Positions 36,791 to 46,374 of a stretch of DNA of 64,000 bases are shown here, one piece after another. Every line of letters begins with the position of its first letter. The stretch's first letter is position 1. Source of the stretch: Clostridia bacterium (GTDB lineage: Bacteria; Bacillota; Clostridia; Acetivibrionales; DSM-2933); assembly GCA_026418275.1 (NCBI GenBank), contig JAOABQ010000077.1:62001-126000 (forward strand), read 5' to 3'. The notes under the pieces are model-generated. The model made no database searches, was not told the DNA's origin, and saw only the letters and a program-made list of their open reading frames with translations. The translations under genes and the position numbers were made by a program.

Positions 36791-36823
36791 ACATGAAAGC
36801 ACTGCTAAAAAAGTAAATATAAA

Positions 36824-37032
36824 GTATGCGCTGAATCCAGAAATGGAGCGGGAGAACCAATTTGTGGGGTGAATCCGGTATATCCGGTAGGGTTAAGCTC
36901 TTTCGACCCGAATCCGTCAGCTAATCTCGCAAGCGTTGGAAGAGAAGGTGATTGATATGCTTTAATCGTACCTTTTATTTGGTACACACATTTTGGGCAT
37001 ACGCTATGGATACTTCTCCGTAGCGTTTTTTA
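36824..37032 (+). promoter_or_regulatory. c-di-AMP riboswitch (ydaO/yuaA type) with terminator
   Basis: The aptamer shows the conserved ydaO blocks in order: CGCTGAATCCAG, GTGGGGTGAATCC, GGTAGGG, TTCGACCCGAATCCGTCAGCT and CTCGCAAGCGTTGG (about 36829-36943). ydaO riboswitches bind cyclic di-AMP and usually switch genes off. A hairpin at about 37000-37032 (ACGCTATGGA and CTCCGTAGCGT, followed by TTTTTT) is a suitable expression platform just before dapB. Binding specificity is known for the family; the effect here is inferred. Confidence 0.92.
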
Positions 37033-37063
37033 GTTGAAAAAATTTGTATCGGAGGTATTTGAA

Positions 37064-37930
37064 ATGATTAGAGTTTGTATATCAGGACTTGGAAAGACGG
37101 GTAAGGAAATCGCAAAGGTTTTATTGGAACAGGAGGATATAAAGCTTGTATCGGCTATTTGCAGTCCCAACAGCGACAAAAGGGGTAATGATTTGGGTGA
37201 AGTGGTTGGCTGCAGTAGCACCGGAATTATTATAGAAGGCTCCGACAACCTGGAACAGGTCATTTTCAGAACCAGGCCGGATGTGGTTGTTGACTTTTCA
37301 AGCCCGGAGGCAGCATCAAGAAATGCAAAGGCATTTTCCCGAATGAAAGTAAATATTGTCATCGGCACTACCGGGTTTTCCAAAATTGGCTTAAAAAAGC
37401 TTTTTGTACTTGCCAATAGACATAGAAACGGTATTGTTTATGCGCCCAATATCACCCTGGGAGTAAATGTACTTATGCTTCTTACCAATCTGGCAGCCAA
37501 TATTTTAAACAATTATGATTTTCAGATTACCGAAATACACCATAAACACAAAAAAGATGCCCCATCCGGTACTGCAAAGAAAATTGCTGTTGAAATTGAA
37601 AAAGGACTGACAGCTTCGGGTAGTTTGGATACAAATCCAAAAATACCGATCACAGCCGTAAGAGCCGGCGGTGTTGTTGGAAAACATGAAGTAATGATTA
37701 TCGGCGACGATGATAAAATAGAAATTTCACATGAATCCTTTTCACGAAGGGCCTTCGCTCTGGGAGCAATTCGGGCAATCAGGTTTATCAAAGGAAAGTC
37801 CGGATATTACGAAATGAACGATGTACTTAACCTTAAAAAGGTATTGAATGACTATGTTGAAAAAGAAAGCAACTCCTTTATAAAACGTTATTCAGTTTCT
37901 ATAAACTCAAATGATGTGCAGGCACTTTAA
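37064..37930 (+). CDS. dapB: 4-hydroxy-tetrahydrodipicolinate reductase
   Basis: DapB reduces hydroxytetrahydrodipicolinate with NAD(P)H in the lysine/diaminopimelate pathway. The 288-residue protein has the nucleotide-binding start IRVCISGLGKTGKEIA, DFSSPEAA, IGTTGFS, APNITLGVNVLM and the catalytic HHKHKKDAPSGTAKKIA segment. ATG 37064 lies 8 nt after CGGAGG. It is a bit longer than usual because of a 20-residue C-terminal tail (ESNSFIKRYSVSINSNDVQAL). It is the first gene behind the c-di-AMP riboswitch. A second dapB elsewhere for peptidoglycan supply is likely, since this one may serve a stress response. Confidence 0.88.
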   Translation: MIRVCISGLGKTGKEIAKVLLEQEDIKLVSAICSPNSDKRGNDLGEVVGCSSTGIIIEGSDNLEQVIFRTRPDVVVDFSSPEAASRNAKAFSRMKVNIVIGTTGFSKIGLKKLFVLANRHRNGIVYAPNITLGVNVLMLLTNLAANILNNYDFQITEIHHKHKKDAPSGTAKKIAVEIEKGLTASGSLDTNPKIPITAVRAGGVVGKHEVMIIGDDDKIEISHESFSRRAFALGAIRAIRFIKGKSGYYEMNDVLNLKKVLNDYVEKESNSFIKRYSVSINSNDVQAL

Positions 37931-37960
37931 TTTAGACAACTTGCAGAAAGGAGTTTGGAT

Positions 37961-38763
37961 ATGAATAGAGATTACCGAAATATTGAATTGTGGAAGAATG
38001 CAACCGAAGAACAATGGAAAGATTGGAGGTGGCAGCTTGCAAATAGGATTACCACAATAGAAGAATTGGAACAGGTAATAAACTTAACTGAAGACGAACG
38101 CCATGGAGTGAAAGCAGGTTTAAAAAAGCTGAGGATGGCAATTACTCCCTATTATGCAATGTTGATGCACCCGGACGACAGCTGCTGCCCTGTTCGAAGG
38201 CAGGCGGTTCCAACAATATATGAGACAAAAATATCACGATGCGCCAGCAGTGACCCGCTGCATGAAGCGGTAGATTCTCCTGTTCCCGGCTTGACGCACA
38301 GATATCCAGACAGGGCACTTATACTGATTACAGACCAGTGCTCCATGTACTGCCGTCACTGTACAAGGAGAAGATTTGCAGGACACGATGACAAAGAGTT
38401 GTCACTGCACAATATTAAAAGGGCCATAGACTATATAAAAAATACAAAAGAAATCCGCGATGTACTTCTTTCCGGCGGTGATGCCTTGTGCATTTCGGAT
38501 AAGCGGCTGGAATACATCTTAGAGAGCCTAAGAGCGATTGAACATGTTGAGGTAATAAGACTGGGTACCAGAACACCGGTTGTCATGCCACAGAGAATAA
38601 CCCAAGAGCTTTGCGACATGCTGAAAAAGTTTCATCCACTTTGGATAAATACACATTTCAACCATCCGAAAGAACTTACGGAAGAAGGCTTGTGAATAAC
38701 TGCCATATATGCGGAGGCTTTGAAGATATGAATATTTGGGTTAAGAAACTCAAGAAGGGATGA
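37961..38763 (+). pseudogene. kamA: Lysine 2,3-aminomutase gene with a large internal deletion
   Basis: KamA converts L-lysine to beta-lysine using SAM, a 4Fe-4S cluster and PLP. The first 244 residues match the family through the radical-SAM CSMYCRHCTRRRFAG cluster motif, DVLLSGGDAL and WINTHFNHPKELTEE, then stop at TGA 38693. Full enzymes have about 415 residues, so the PLP-lysine and substrate-binding part is missing. In another frame a 23-codon stretch ending GGFEDMNIWVKKLKKG (38692-38763) looks like the extreme C-terminus, so about 150 codons appear to be deleted. ATG 37961 follows AAAGGAG. The remnant cannot be an active aminomutase; if translated it may be a radical-SAM fragment. Confidence 0.7.
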
Positions 38764-38769
38764 TTTCTG

Positions 38770-39108
38770 ATGAAATTGATATTTGCAATTGTTCATGACG
38801 AGGATTCAGAGAAAGTCAGAGAGTCTCTCAACTCAGCCAAATTAAGTATTACCAAACTCTGCTCGACCGGAGGCTTCCTACGGACAGGAAATACAACGTT
38901 TTTTAGTGTTGTAGAAGATGAACAAGCAGCTTCAGTAATAGAATTAATTGAGAAGAATTCAAAGAAACGAATTGAACGTATACCGTACCCAATACCTTTA
39001 GGCAGTTTCTGTATTCCACCTTCAAGAGAAGTAGAGATTGGCGGAGCTACCATTTTCGTAATTCCGGTTGAAAGATTCGAAAATTATAAGTATGACAATA
39101 TGAATTAA
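38770..39108 (+). CDS. darA: c-di-AMP-binding PII-like receptor DarA (PstA)
   Basis: DarA is a trimeric PII-like protein that binds cyclic di-AMP; its downstream partner is poorly known. The 112-residue protein has the family's signature KLCSTGGFLRTGNTTFF (nucleotide loop) and VEIGGATIFVIPVERFE at the end. It lies just downstream of the dapB-kamA unit on the same strand, so the receptor, and the riboswitch that senses the same nucleotide, are in one transcript. AGAAGGGATG is the likely ribosome site. Confidence 0.92.
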   Translation: MKLIFAIVHDEDSEKVRESLNSAKLSITKLCSTGGFLRTGNTTFFSVVEDEQAASVIELIEKNSKKRIERIPYPIPLGSFCIPPSREVEIGGATIFVIPVERFENYKYDNMN

Positions 39109-39318
39109 ATGACCTATGAACATTGAACCAAAATAAAAAAATCGCTTGTCAACCTAAAGTTATTTTAATATCATTAAAAGAGTAATAATCACTTTTTCTG
39201 TTTTACTTTAAAAAGTCATGAAGCGGTAAAAACTTGATATCAAGCAGTTTTAGTGTTAAACTGCTGCTGAAAAACACTATGACAATTATACGATGCTAAT
39301 AAAGGAAGGAGGTAAAAA

Positions 39319-40032
39319 ATGATTGAAAAACGAATTACAGTATTAAAAACAACTTTGATTTTTATAACATTTACAGCCTATTTCATTTTACTTCTTTTTA
39401 CACTACTGCCGTTTTTAAAATCTAATTTTTCAATAAACCCAGCTTTATATTGGTTTATTACCGGATACTTTTTATTTATACCCCTTTTTATTTTTGCTTT
39501 GGTAATGGCAAAAATTGAAGGGAACAATGGGAAAACGCAAATAATACAGTCTCTAAACATTAGGTCTTTTTCAAAAAAAGATTGGACTTATTCAATTGTT
39601 GGCCTTCTACTTGTGTTTATCGGTACAGGATTAGTTTTTTCTGTATCCTTTTTACTAAATAAGTACTTTGGTATTAAACCGTTAACAACAACGCCGTGGT
39701 TTATGGAGATGCATCCGTTTCAAGGATATGAACGATTACTGCTATTTATATGGCTACCAATGTTCTTTTTTAACATTGTTGGTGAAGAAATTTTATGGCG
39801 TGGGTACATTCAAAAAAGACTTCAAGGTAAATATGCATGGCTAATATGTTCTTTTTTATGGCTGTTATTTCATTTGCCTTTTGGAATTGATCTAATGATT
39901 ATGCTTATCCCAGTTATAATTATTATCCCGTATGCATTTTTCAAAACCCAAAATACACTTGTTGGAATTTTTATTCACGGAATTTATAATGGTCCTTTAT
40001 TTATTTTAGTTGCATTAGGTTTGATAAAATAA
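39319..40032 (+). CDS. CPBP-family intramembrane metalloprotease
   Basis: The 237-residue protein has about seven hydrophobic segments and the CPBP (CAAX protease and bacteriocin-processing) motifs: NIVGEEILWRGYIQKRL (motif 1, EExxxR), LLFHLPFGIDL (motif 2) and FIHGIYNGPL (motif 3). In bacteria these proteases are mostly of unknown role, some give bacteriocin self-immunity. ATG follows GGAAGGAGG. A hairpin terminator is downstream, so it is probably monocistronic. Confidence 0.82.
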   Translation: MIEKRITVLKTTLIFITFTAYFILLLFTLLPFLKSNFSINPALYWFITGYFLFIPLFIFALVMAKIEGNNGKTQIIQSLNIRSFSKKDWTYSIVGLLLVFIGTGLVFSVSFLLNKYFGIKPLTTTPWFMEMHPFQGYERLLLFIWLPMFFFNIVGEEILWRGYIQKRLQGKYAWLICSFLWLLFHLPFGIDLMIMLIPVIIIIPYAFFKTQNTLVGIFIHGIYNGPLFILVALGLIK

Positions 40033-40094
40033 CATTGAACGTTTCACGTATCAGGACTTATACGGATATGTGGCTATTGGGTTGGCTTTCTAAA

Positions 40095-40150
40095 ACAAAT
40101 ACTGCAGATGCATCTAATCAATCATTGCATTTGCAGTATTTTATACTTTT
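40095..40150 (+). terminator. Terminator after the CPBP gene
   Basis: AATACTGCAGATGCA and TGCATTTGCAGTATT pair around a 13-nt loop and are followed by TTATACTTTTT. Confidence 0.65.
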
Positions 40151-40260
40151 TCTCATATAACCTCTCTTATATCTGGATTTAAGATATAAACGGGGTTATT
40201 CCTTATGACACTTTTGTTTTTAACTATAGGACAATATTAATTTTAACTCACAACAATTGT

Positions 40261-41088
40261 CTATGCCTTTTTAGAATCCACAATAAGGCTCTTTGCCACA
40301 ATATTCATCCTTTTTATATTGAGTGCAGTCAAATGTTCAACTTCGTCACGAACCTTTTCCTGAAGTTTTAACAAAAGCGGCCTTATGATATAACCATAAA
40401 CCAAAACCAAATCCATTTCAATATAGATGCCATCCGGGTGGTTCTCCGCCCTAAACCTTGAAATCCTGCTGATTCCTTCAATACTTGTGGTTACATGTTC
40501 TATTATCTGATAAATGGTATAGTCCGATATGGTATATTTACCCAAATAACTAAAGGTAGGCCTAACTACCGACTTTTCACCAACGAGTTGGTAGCTCCCT
40601 TTTCCCTTTCTTTTAAAAATTTGCAAAGGGTCCAGGAAATATCCAGAGAAATCTTTTTTAATTTCAAAAGTCGGCACTGGGATAACATGCTTCCCCTGCT
40701 CTTTTCTCGTCGCAAGGGCTTGCTTTATTTCAAATTCGCTTGCAACCTCATGAATAAAAACTTTTTCGCTTATCTCGGGCAGACCTATTTGTTTTGCAAT
40801 GGTTTCCACCATACCTTCAGAGGTTCCCAATATAAGTATCGCATCGGGTCTGTAAAGTTCGAGTGCTCTTTTGACATCCTCTGCATGTTTGTTTTCTTTA
40901 AACAACGCTCTTTTTATTGACGCAATTTTTGTAGTTTCCCTTTTTGCGGAACATCCTGCCACAATCCGGCTTCCCCGGATCAGTAATCCATCATCAATTA
41001 GAAACTCAATTCCCCGCTCTCTTGCCACCCATGTAGCCCTGTGGCTCTTCCCTGTTCCGCTGGGACCTATAAACCCTACAACTCTCAA
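40261..41088 (-). CDS. P-loop protein fused to an Asp23/Gls24-like domain
   Basis: The 275-residue protein has a Walker A motif FIGPSGTGKSH at residues 6-16, then a nucleotide-kinase-like core with LILGTSEGMVETIAKQIG. Its C-terminal ~95 residues (VRPTFSYLGKYTISDYTIYQII..VTTSIEGISRI..VYGYIIRPLLLKLQEKVRDEVEHLTALNI) match the Asp23/Gls24 alkaline-shock family, normally a stand-alone domain. TTG start with GGAGG 7 nt before. It has an isolated promoter region. The fusion is conserved in clostridia to my knowledge, but its function is unknown; sensing or metabolic regulation is possible. Confidence 0.65.
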   Translation of the reverse strand: MRVVGFIGPSGTGKSHRATWVARERGIEFLIDDGLLIRGSRIVAGCSAKRETTKIASIKRALFKENKHAEDVKRALELYRPDAILILGTSEGMVETIAKQIGLPEISEKVFIHEVASEFEIKQALATRKEQGKHVIPVPTFEIKKDFSGYFLDPLQIFKRKGKGSYQLVGEKSVVRPTFSYLGKYTISDYTIYQIIEHVTTSIEGISRISRFRAENHPDGIYIEMDLVLVYGYIIRPLLLKLQEKVRDEVEHLTALNIKRMNIVAKSLIVDSKKA

Positions 41089-41871
41089 ACTAGTACCTCC
41101 ATTATATGCACAAGCAGCAGCAAACTTACGGATACCCGCTTGACATATACAGACTTTAAACTATTGTAACATAAATCGAAAAAACTTAAAACAGAAATCT
41201 CTTTTTGAAGCAGGTGCAAAACAGTGCTGCCCCATCAGGATAAATGGCATTTTTCTGACATAAAAGTAAATAAAAAAGGGAAAAAGAGAGCTTTTGACTC
41301 TCTTTTCTTTCCCCGGACAATTCTTCATTCGTTTTTTAATTGTTTCATCTTTAGCTAATTATCATACTTTATCTTTAGTAAAATATTTTATCATCTTAAA
41401 TCTTTTGTATATTAACGAATCGTCTTTTATCTTTTGCCAATAATACACTTTATAAGGTGTTAATAACAAATTTATTCTCTCTAAACAATATTATGTATAA
41501 TTTCGTCGACTTTTATACACCATATTGTATTACACAATATATTGTATCATTAGAAATGAACTTGTCAATATATATATTAAAAATCCGTGTAGGAAATTAG
41601 TACTATTTTCCCTTTTTTATATGTTATCCCTTATAAATCTAAAGTTTTTTACATTTTCTTATACAATAAAGGAAAAATAAACAAATATTTTGGAAGAAGA
41701 AAAGTGTACCAATTCATTCCACTGGATATTTTCCCATTCCTTTAATGAGATGTCAAGCAATTTATTACTGTAAATAGAATTTAAATACATTTTAAAAACA
41801 TGCCCCTAAAACAAAAGGAGAAAGATTCTACACCTTTCTCCCGGATACACTTTAATTTATATAACCAATGA
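41089..41871. other. AT-rich gap with two hairpins
   Basis: A bidirectional terminator-like hairpin lies at 41279-41311 (AAAGAGAG and CTCTCTTT with T tracts). A second at 41817-41843 (GGAGAAAG and CTTTCTCC, T-rich on the minus side) ends the ytxC transcript. A short repeat ATATTGT/ACAATAT is at 41523-41541. No gene is supported. Confidence 0.5.
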
Positions 41872-42789
41872 TTAAGTTTTATTTAAACTTTTAACTTTGT
41901 CAATTTCACACATATCACATTCACTGCAAATAACGACTTTTCCTGAAAATACATTCTTTATAGTCTCCAATAGCTCTTTATTCCTAAACTGAATTACATC
42001 ATGAATAACTATCTTTTTGGGTGCAAGTGTTATTAAAGAGCTTACAAGTAAATCGTCACAATTTATTTCGCCTTCTGACACCTCATTTACAAACTCTTGT
42101 ATGCACTCATGGGTAATCTCTCTTTTTGATTCATCCAGTAGTAAATACTTTCCTTCACAGTCAATCATCACGTGTACAATATTAAATTTTGGCTCCTGTA
42201 CATCCACAAAATATCGAAGAAGTCTTATGAATTCCCTGTATTCCCTTTGCATCAGAAAATCATCTACTGCTTCATCGACGATTTCTTCTAAATCTTTAAT
42301 ATAGTCCTTTAATCTAAAATTCACAAATCCATCTAATATTAAATTATTTGAACCGTCGAAGTAATCAAGAAGTTTCCTTACAATTACATTTCTTCTCCTC
42401 ATCTGAAACAAGCTGTCAAAAAAGCTTTTATCGCCATTTCTGATGATGCGGAGAGCAAGGTTCAAAATCTCTTTCTTTTCGTTAGGACTAAAATAACAGT
42501 AATTTATATTGATTACCCGATTGATTAGTTTTTCTTCATATTTATTTATAATATAATCTGCAAGTGCATTGGACACATGAACCCTCAAAATATCAAACGG
42601 TCGTGCAGACTTTTTACTGAAGATTTTGTCCTCATTCACACTACAAATAATGGAAGTCGAGCCACTGGAATTAACTTCGTTTGTTATTGAGTAATTTATT
42701 TTATCAGTTTTTAACTGCTGTAGCTCGTTTGTTATATGCTTGGTTATGTCGTCTGCAAATTCGTTAACCCCAATACAAAGAAACTGCAT
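41872..42789 (-). CDS. ytxC: Putative sporulation protein YtxC
   Basis: The 305-residue protein matches YtxC, a sporulation protein of unknown role (C-terminal signature ITLAPKKIVIHDVIQFRNKELLETI..IFSGKVVICSECDMC-like end, CSECDMCE). No signal or membrane segment. The start is taken at ATG 42789 (MQFLCIGVNEF) which has AAGGG about 10 nt upstream; a GTG at 42798 is almost on the ribosome site. It is a single gene, with its terminator 30 nt away. Confidence 0.75.
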   Translation of the reverse strand: MQFLCIGVNEFADDITKHITNELQQLKTDKINYSITNEVNSSGSTSIICSVNEDKIFSKKSARPFDILRVHVSNALADYIINKYEEKLINRVININYCYFSPNEKKEILNLALRIIRNGDKSFFDSLFQMRRRNVIVRKLLDYFDGSNNLILDGFVNFRLKDYIKDLEEIVDEAVDDFLMQREYREFIRLLRYFVDVQEPKFNIVHVMIDCEGKYLLLDESKREITHECIQEFVNEVSEGEINCDDLLVSSLITLAPKKIVIHDVIQFRNKELLETIKNVFSGKVVICSECDMCEIDKVKSLNKT

Positions 42790-43037
42790 CAACTTCACTT
42801 CCCTTCAAGTGTATTATATGTCTTCGTAAAATGTTGTATGCAGTAAACTCCCTATGCAAATTTTCCCATACAGTTTCCATTTTAGTACCTTTACCTTTAA
42901 TAGAAATGCATGCTTTAAAACAAACATTTTATTCTGTTATATTATATGCAGTTTTAAATATTAAGTTACAACACATTCTACAGAGTCTATAGGAATCGTG
43001 ATATTATAATTATCACTTCCATTATATTCTCCATGAA

Positions 43038-43787
43038 TCACAAAAGTGGCAAAATGGATCCCACATCTATGACTTCTCCTCCGGACAACTGCACAATTTC
43101 TATATTTTTCCTCCCTAAAAATTCCGTGATCTTCTTGCTTGACCTAAGTGTGTTTATCTGCCCGGTAACAGCCCATTTTTTTCTATCTATTAGTCCTGTA
43201 CTGCCGCCGATAAACCCATTTTTCAACCCGGGTAATACTATATTTTCCTCCCCATCGATCAGTAAAACCTCTATTCCTTTTTGAGAAACCGCTTTTGCAA
43301 TACCTTTATCCCCGGTTATGATTGTATTTTCATCTATAATAGATACTGAGCACTTGCTGTACCCTTGTTTAACATGAATCAGTTCGACCCCTGCCTTGGA
43401 AAGCTCACTAAGCAGCACGGGGTCAGTGTATTTCAGGTTATGTATTGCAAAATTACCCACTCTGGCTACATTATAAGCAATGTTATTGGGATACCGGAAA
43501 AGAAGGACTGTTTCTCCCTTAATCATTTTAAAACCCTTCTCGGACAACGGCTTAAGAAAACCATCCGGAGTTCCGGGTGCATAAACAATAGAATTATTTG
43601 CTACATGGTGTACCATAATATCCGGATGGTATGAAATCGCTTCATACAGCCCCGGATACTTAAGTGTCTTAACCAATTGTATTCCGGATGCTTTAAGATT
43701 TTCTTCTATTTCCTCACTGATTCTCCCGTCGACAATAGCCAAACTAGCGGGGCCATCAGGAATATTGGGTATTTTGATAAAACGCAT
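43038..43787 (-). CDS. DUF6873 family protein (GME-like fold)
   Basis: The 249-residue protein is a conserved clostridial protein related to the guanidine-modifying-enzyme fold, with no assigned substrate. Typical segments: YPGLYEAISYHPDIMVHHVAN, VKQGYSKCSVSIIDENTIITGDKGIAKAV, and GFIGGSTGLIDRKKWAVTGQI. The His in ISYHPDIMVHH and the Cys in GYSKCSV are at places often used catalytically in this fold. GGAGAAACAAA precedes the ATG. It stands alone, between AT-rich gaps. Confidence 0.75.
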   Translation of the reverse strand: MRFIKIPNIPDGPASLAIVDGRISEEIEENLKASGIQLVKTLKYPGLYEAISYHPDIMVHHVANNSIVYAPGTPDGFLKPLSEKGFKMIKGETVLLFRYPNNIAYNVARVGNFAIHNLKYTDPVLLSELSKAGVELIHVKQGYSKCSVSIIDENTIITGDKGIAKAVSQKGIEVLLIDGEENIVLPGLKNGFIGGSTGLIDRKKWAVTGQINTLRSSKKITEFLGRKNIEIVQLSGGEVIDVGSILPLL

Positions 43788-44407
43788 TTTGTTTCTCCAT
43801 TATTATTTATGTAATCGTTAGTTTTGTCACCTTTTTTTCCTATCATTCATAATATTATAATATAGATTTTACAAAGCTTATTTCCGAAACTTTCACAAAA
43901 CAGTAAACAGCAGGTATTTCATAGACATATTAATCATTATCCCAAAAGGGTTTTATGGTAATTTTATATTTACTTATCTAAAAATGAAAGAATAAATTTG
44001 CATAAAATATAAAAATAAAACCAAAAGTTTTTGAAGGAAAAATACCCGGCCGTTTGATGTGTTGTACGAGGAGAAAACTATTTGGATCAAAGCAGTCAAA
44101 CCATTAAAAATGAATCCTTATAAAGTGTTTCACGTTCAGTATAGCTCTTTATAAATAAAATGTGAGCTTATATCCTGAATAGGATATGGAATAATAAAAA
44201 AATTCCTTCATAAACATAATATATCAGTACTAACTGAATGACGTACTTGCGTCATCCGGTTATTTAAATAAACCGCGCCGTATTTATACGGCGCGGATGT
44301 TATTATTAAGACTCATGTGTTTTCTATTATTTTCATTCCATTAAAACGGTTCATCAGTTTATAATTCACAGCAAGCCGGGAATACTATATTATCAGGAGG
44401 AGATGTT
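43788..44407. other. Gap with a strong hairpin
   Basis: The most striking element is CCGCGCCGTA, loop TTTA, TACGGCGCGG (44273-44296), a strong hairpin without a T tract. Another smaller one (TATCCT/AGGATA) lies near 44180. A 13-codon frame with GAGGAG upstream (TTG at about 44081) is too short to call. A regulatory or small RNA is possible. Confidence 0.35.
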
Positions 44408-44563
44408 ATGACAACAATCAACTGTTCATCCAATTGTGTTTATCAAGAGGACGGCAAATGTAATTTGGATAATATAACCATTCTGTCAATTTCATCAACT
44501 TCAGATTGTGTTTTCTTTCAAGAAAACACGCTAAAACAGACACAAAAAGTAAGTGCTAATTAA
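44408..44563 (+). CDS. Small four-cysteine protein (DUF1540-like)
   Basis: The 51-residue protein MTTINCSSNCVYQEDGKCNL... has cysteines at 6, 10, 18 and 34, the spacing seen in DUF1540-type small clostridial proteins thought to bind metal. A perfect AGGAGG lies 7 nt before the ATG. A hairpin (GGACACAG, CTGTGTCC) follows the stop. It precedes the M20 hydrolase gene by about 145 nt. Confidence 0.7.
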   Translation: MTTINCSSNCVYQEDGKCNLDNITILSISSTSDCVFFQENTLKQTQKVSAN

Positions 44564-44707
44564 GGACACAGACCCTTTCCTGTGTCCTTAATTCATGGGT
44601 GTGCCCCATGGGATTAAACCGGTCAACACAACTATACCACGTTTTTTCCAAACTTATGCGTTGCGCTTCTTTTATTTTTCCTATATATTTATATTCAGGT
44701 GATCAAA

Positions 44708-45883
44708 TTGATTTCAGAAAAAATAAAGAATGTATCCCATACTTTAAAAGAAGAATTTATATCTATCCGTAGACACCTTCATGCTTTCCCCGAGCTGGGC
44801 TACAAAGAATTTAAAACTTCGGCATTCATAGCAAATTACCTTAAGGATTTAGGCCTTGAAGTCAAAACCCATATTGCCGGCACCGGTGTTACGGGGTTAT
44901 TGAAAAGCAACTCATCCGGTCAAACCATCGCCATCCGGGCCGATATGGATGCCCTTCCGATTCACGAACAAAATGAAATTGATTATGTTTCCAAAAATGA
45001 GGGTATCATGCATGCTTGCGGTCATGATGCCCATGTATCCATTGTGCTGGGAACTGCAAAAATTCTAAGCAAGCTTAAAAATGAACTTAAAACGAATGTA
45101 AAGTTTGTTTTCCAGCCGGGAGAAGAGGGTCTTGGCGGGGCAAAAAAAATGATTGACGGAGGCGTTTTAAAGGATCCGGATGTTGGGTTTATGATTGCCG
45201 CACATGTCTGCCCCGACATAGAGGCCGGACACATCTCCATAGGTACCGGACCTGTCATGGCATCCCCGGGAGAATTCGAAATCCGGATTAAAGGAAAAGG
45301 CGGTCACGCAGCAAAGCCGCATACCGCGATTGATCCGATTCAGATTGGTGCCAGCCTTATTCCTATGTTTCAATCCATTGTTTCAAGGGAAAAATCCCCC
45401 TTCCAGCCCGCTGTTTTATCGGTAACCTATTTTCACGCCGGAAGTTCATACAATATCATACCCGATCAAGCTGTATTAAAGGGAACCGTACGGACCTTTG
45501 ACCGGAAGTTAAGTCAATGGATCTGCGATAAAATGAAGTCACTGACATCCTCGGCAACCAAGGCAATGGGTGCTGATTTTGAGTTTATGTACGATTTCGG
45601 CTATCCCCCTGTTCTCAATCATCCGGATATTGTTAAAAAAATTGTCTCTTCCGCCGGAAAAATCATTCCGGAAAAAAGCATTATAACGGGTATTTCACCA
45701 TCCATGCTGGCTGAAGACTTTTCATACTACGCAGAAAAAATTCCATCTGCCATTTTTAATTTGGGCTGCAAAAGTAACCGGGAAGGAGTGATAAACAGCC
45801 TTCATAACAGCCGGTTTAATATAGATGAAGACTGTATCCAGGTTGGTATGGAAATTATGTCCCAATTCGCATTAGACTGTTAA
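44708..45883 (+). CDS. M20-family amidohydrolase
   Basis: The 391-residue protein is a zinc-dependent aminoacyl/indole-acetyl-amide type hydrolase (peptidase M20D). Motifs: RRHLHAFPELGYKEFKT, IRADMDALPI, GIMHACGHDAHVSI (metal ligands), FQPGEEGLGGAKKMI and a late PSMLAEDFSYY. There is no signal peptide. I take TTG 44708 as start since AGGTG is 6 nt upstream; a GTG at 44699 overlaps it. Substrate unknown; such enzymes often remove N-acyl groups from amino acids. Confidence 0.88.
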   Translation: MISEKIKNVSHTLKEEFISIRRHLHAFPELGYKEFKTSAFIANYLKDLGLEVKTHIAGTGVTGLLKSNSSGQTIAIRADMDALPIHEQNEIDYVSKNEGIMHACGHDAHVSIVLGTAKILSKLKNELKTNVKFVFQPGEEGLGGAKKMIDGGVLKDPDVGFMIAAHVCPDIEAGHISIGTGPVMASPGEFEIRIKGKGGHAAKPHTAIDPIQIGASLIPMFQSIVSREKSPFQPAVLSVTYFHAGSSYNIIPDQAVLKGTVRTFDRKLSQWICDKMKSLTSSATKAMGADFEFMYDFGYPPVLNHPDIVKKIVSSAGKIIPEKSIITGISPSMLAEDFSYYAEKIPSAIFNLGCKSNREGVINSLHNSRFNIDEDCIQVGMEIMSQFALDC

Positions 45884-46046
45884 CCATTTTACATTAAAAA
45901 GGCAATATGCCATTCATAGCCAAAATGGTTACGGATGGCATATTGCACTATAAAAGCTAATTTGATACCTTTTTGCCCTATTTTGTTTCAGGGATTATTA
46001 ATACCATTACTCTTCTAACCCCAGTTATAGCAAAATTAGGATCTTC

Positions 46047-46271
46047 TTATTCTACTGAATCCAATATGGTTTTCAGTTCGTTAAAGCTCTCGAAGGGTAC
46101 TGCTACCCCTTTCCCGCTGGGCTTGAAATCATCCGCTTCACCGTCAAACCAAAAAACCCTTATATCGATAAATACTTTTCCCTTTTTTTCTACTTTTTTA
46201 ATTTGAATTTCCTCTCTGCTGTTTTTAGCAATTTTACCAATGAGCTCTTCCTTATCCCAAAAATCTGCCAT
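46047..46271 (-). CDS. PC4/p15-like single-stranded DNA-binding protein
   Basis: The 74-residue protein matches the transcriptional coactivator p15 (PC4)/YdbC family: IQIKKVEKKGKVFIDIRVFWFDGEADDFKPSGKGVAVPFESFNELKTIL. PC4-fold proteins are dimers that bind single-stranded DNA. ATG 46271 has GGAGG upstream; the reading frame continues upstream to 46316 but lacks a site. It is 100 nt upstream of the flippase gene end on the same strand (flippase gene lies at higher coordinates). Confidence 0.82.
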   Translation of the reverse strand: MADFWDKEELIGKIAKNSREEIQIKKVEKKGKVFIDIRVFWFDGEADDFKPSGKGVAVPFESFNELKTILDSVE

Positions 46272-46374
46272 ATCCGCGCCTCCTAAAAATTGGTTTCCGA
46301 ACCTTAATGTTTGCACCTGGCCTTTTAGGTTTTATATTATAACATTTTGCTACCGATGTCACAATGAAGATATT

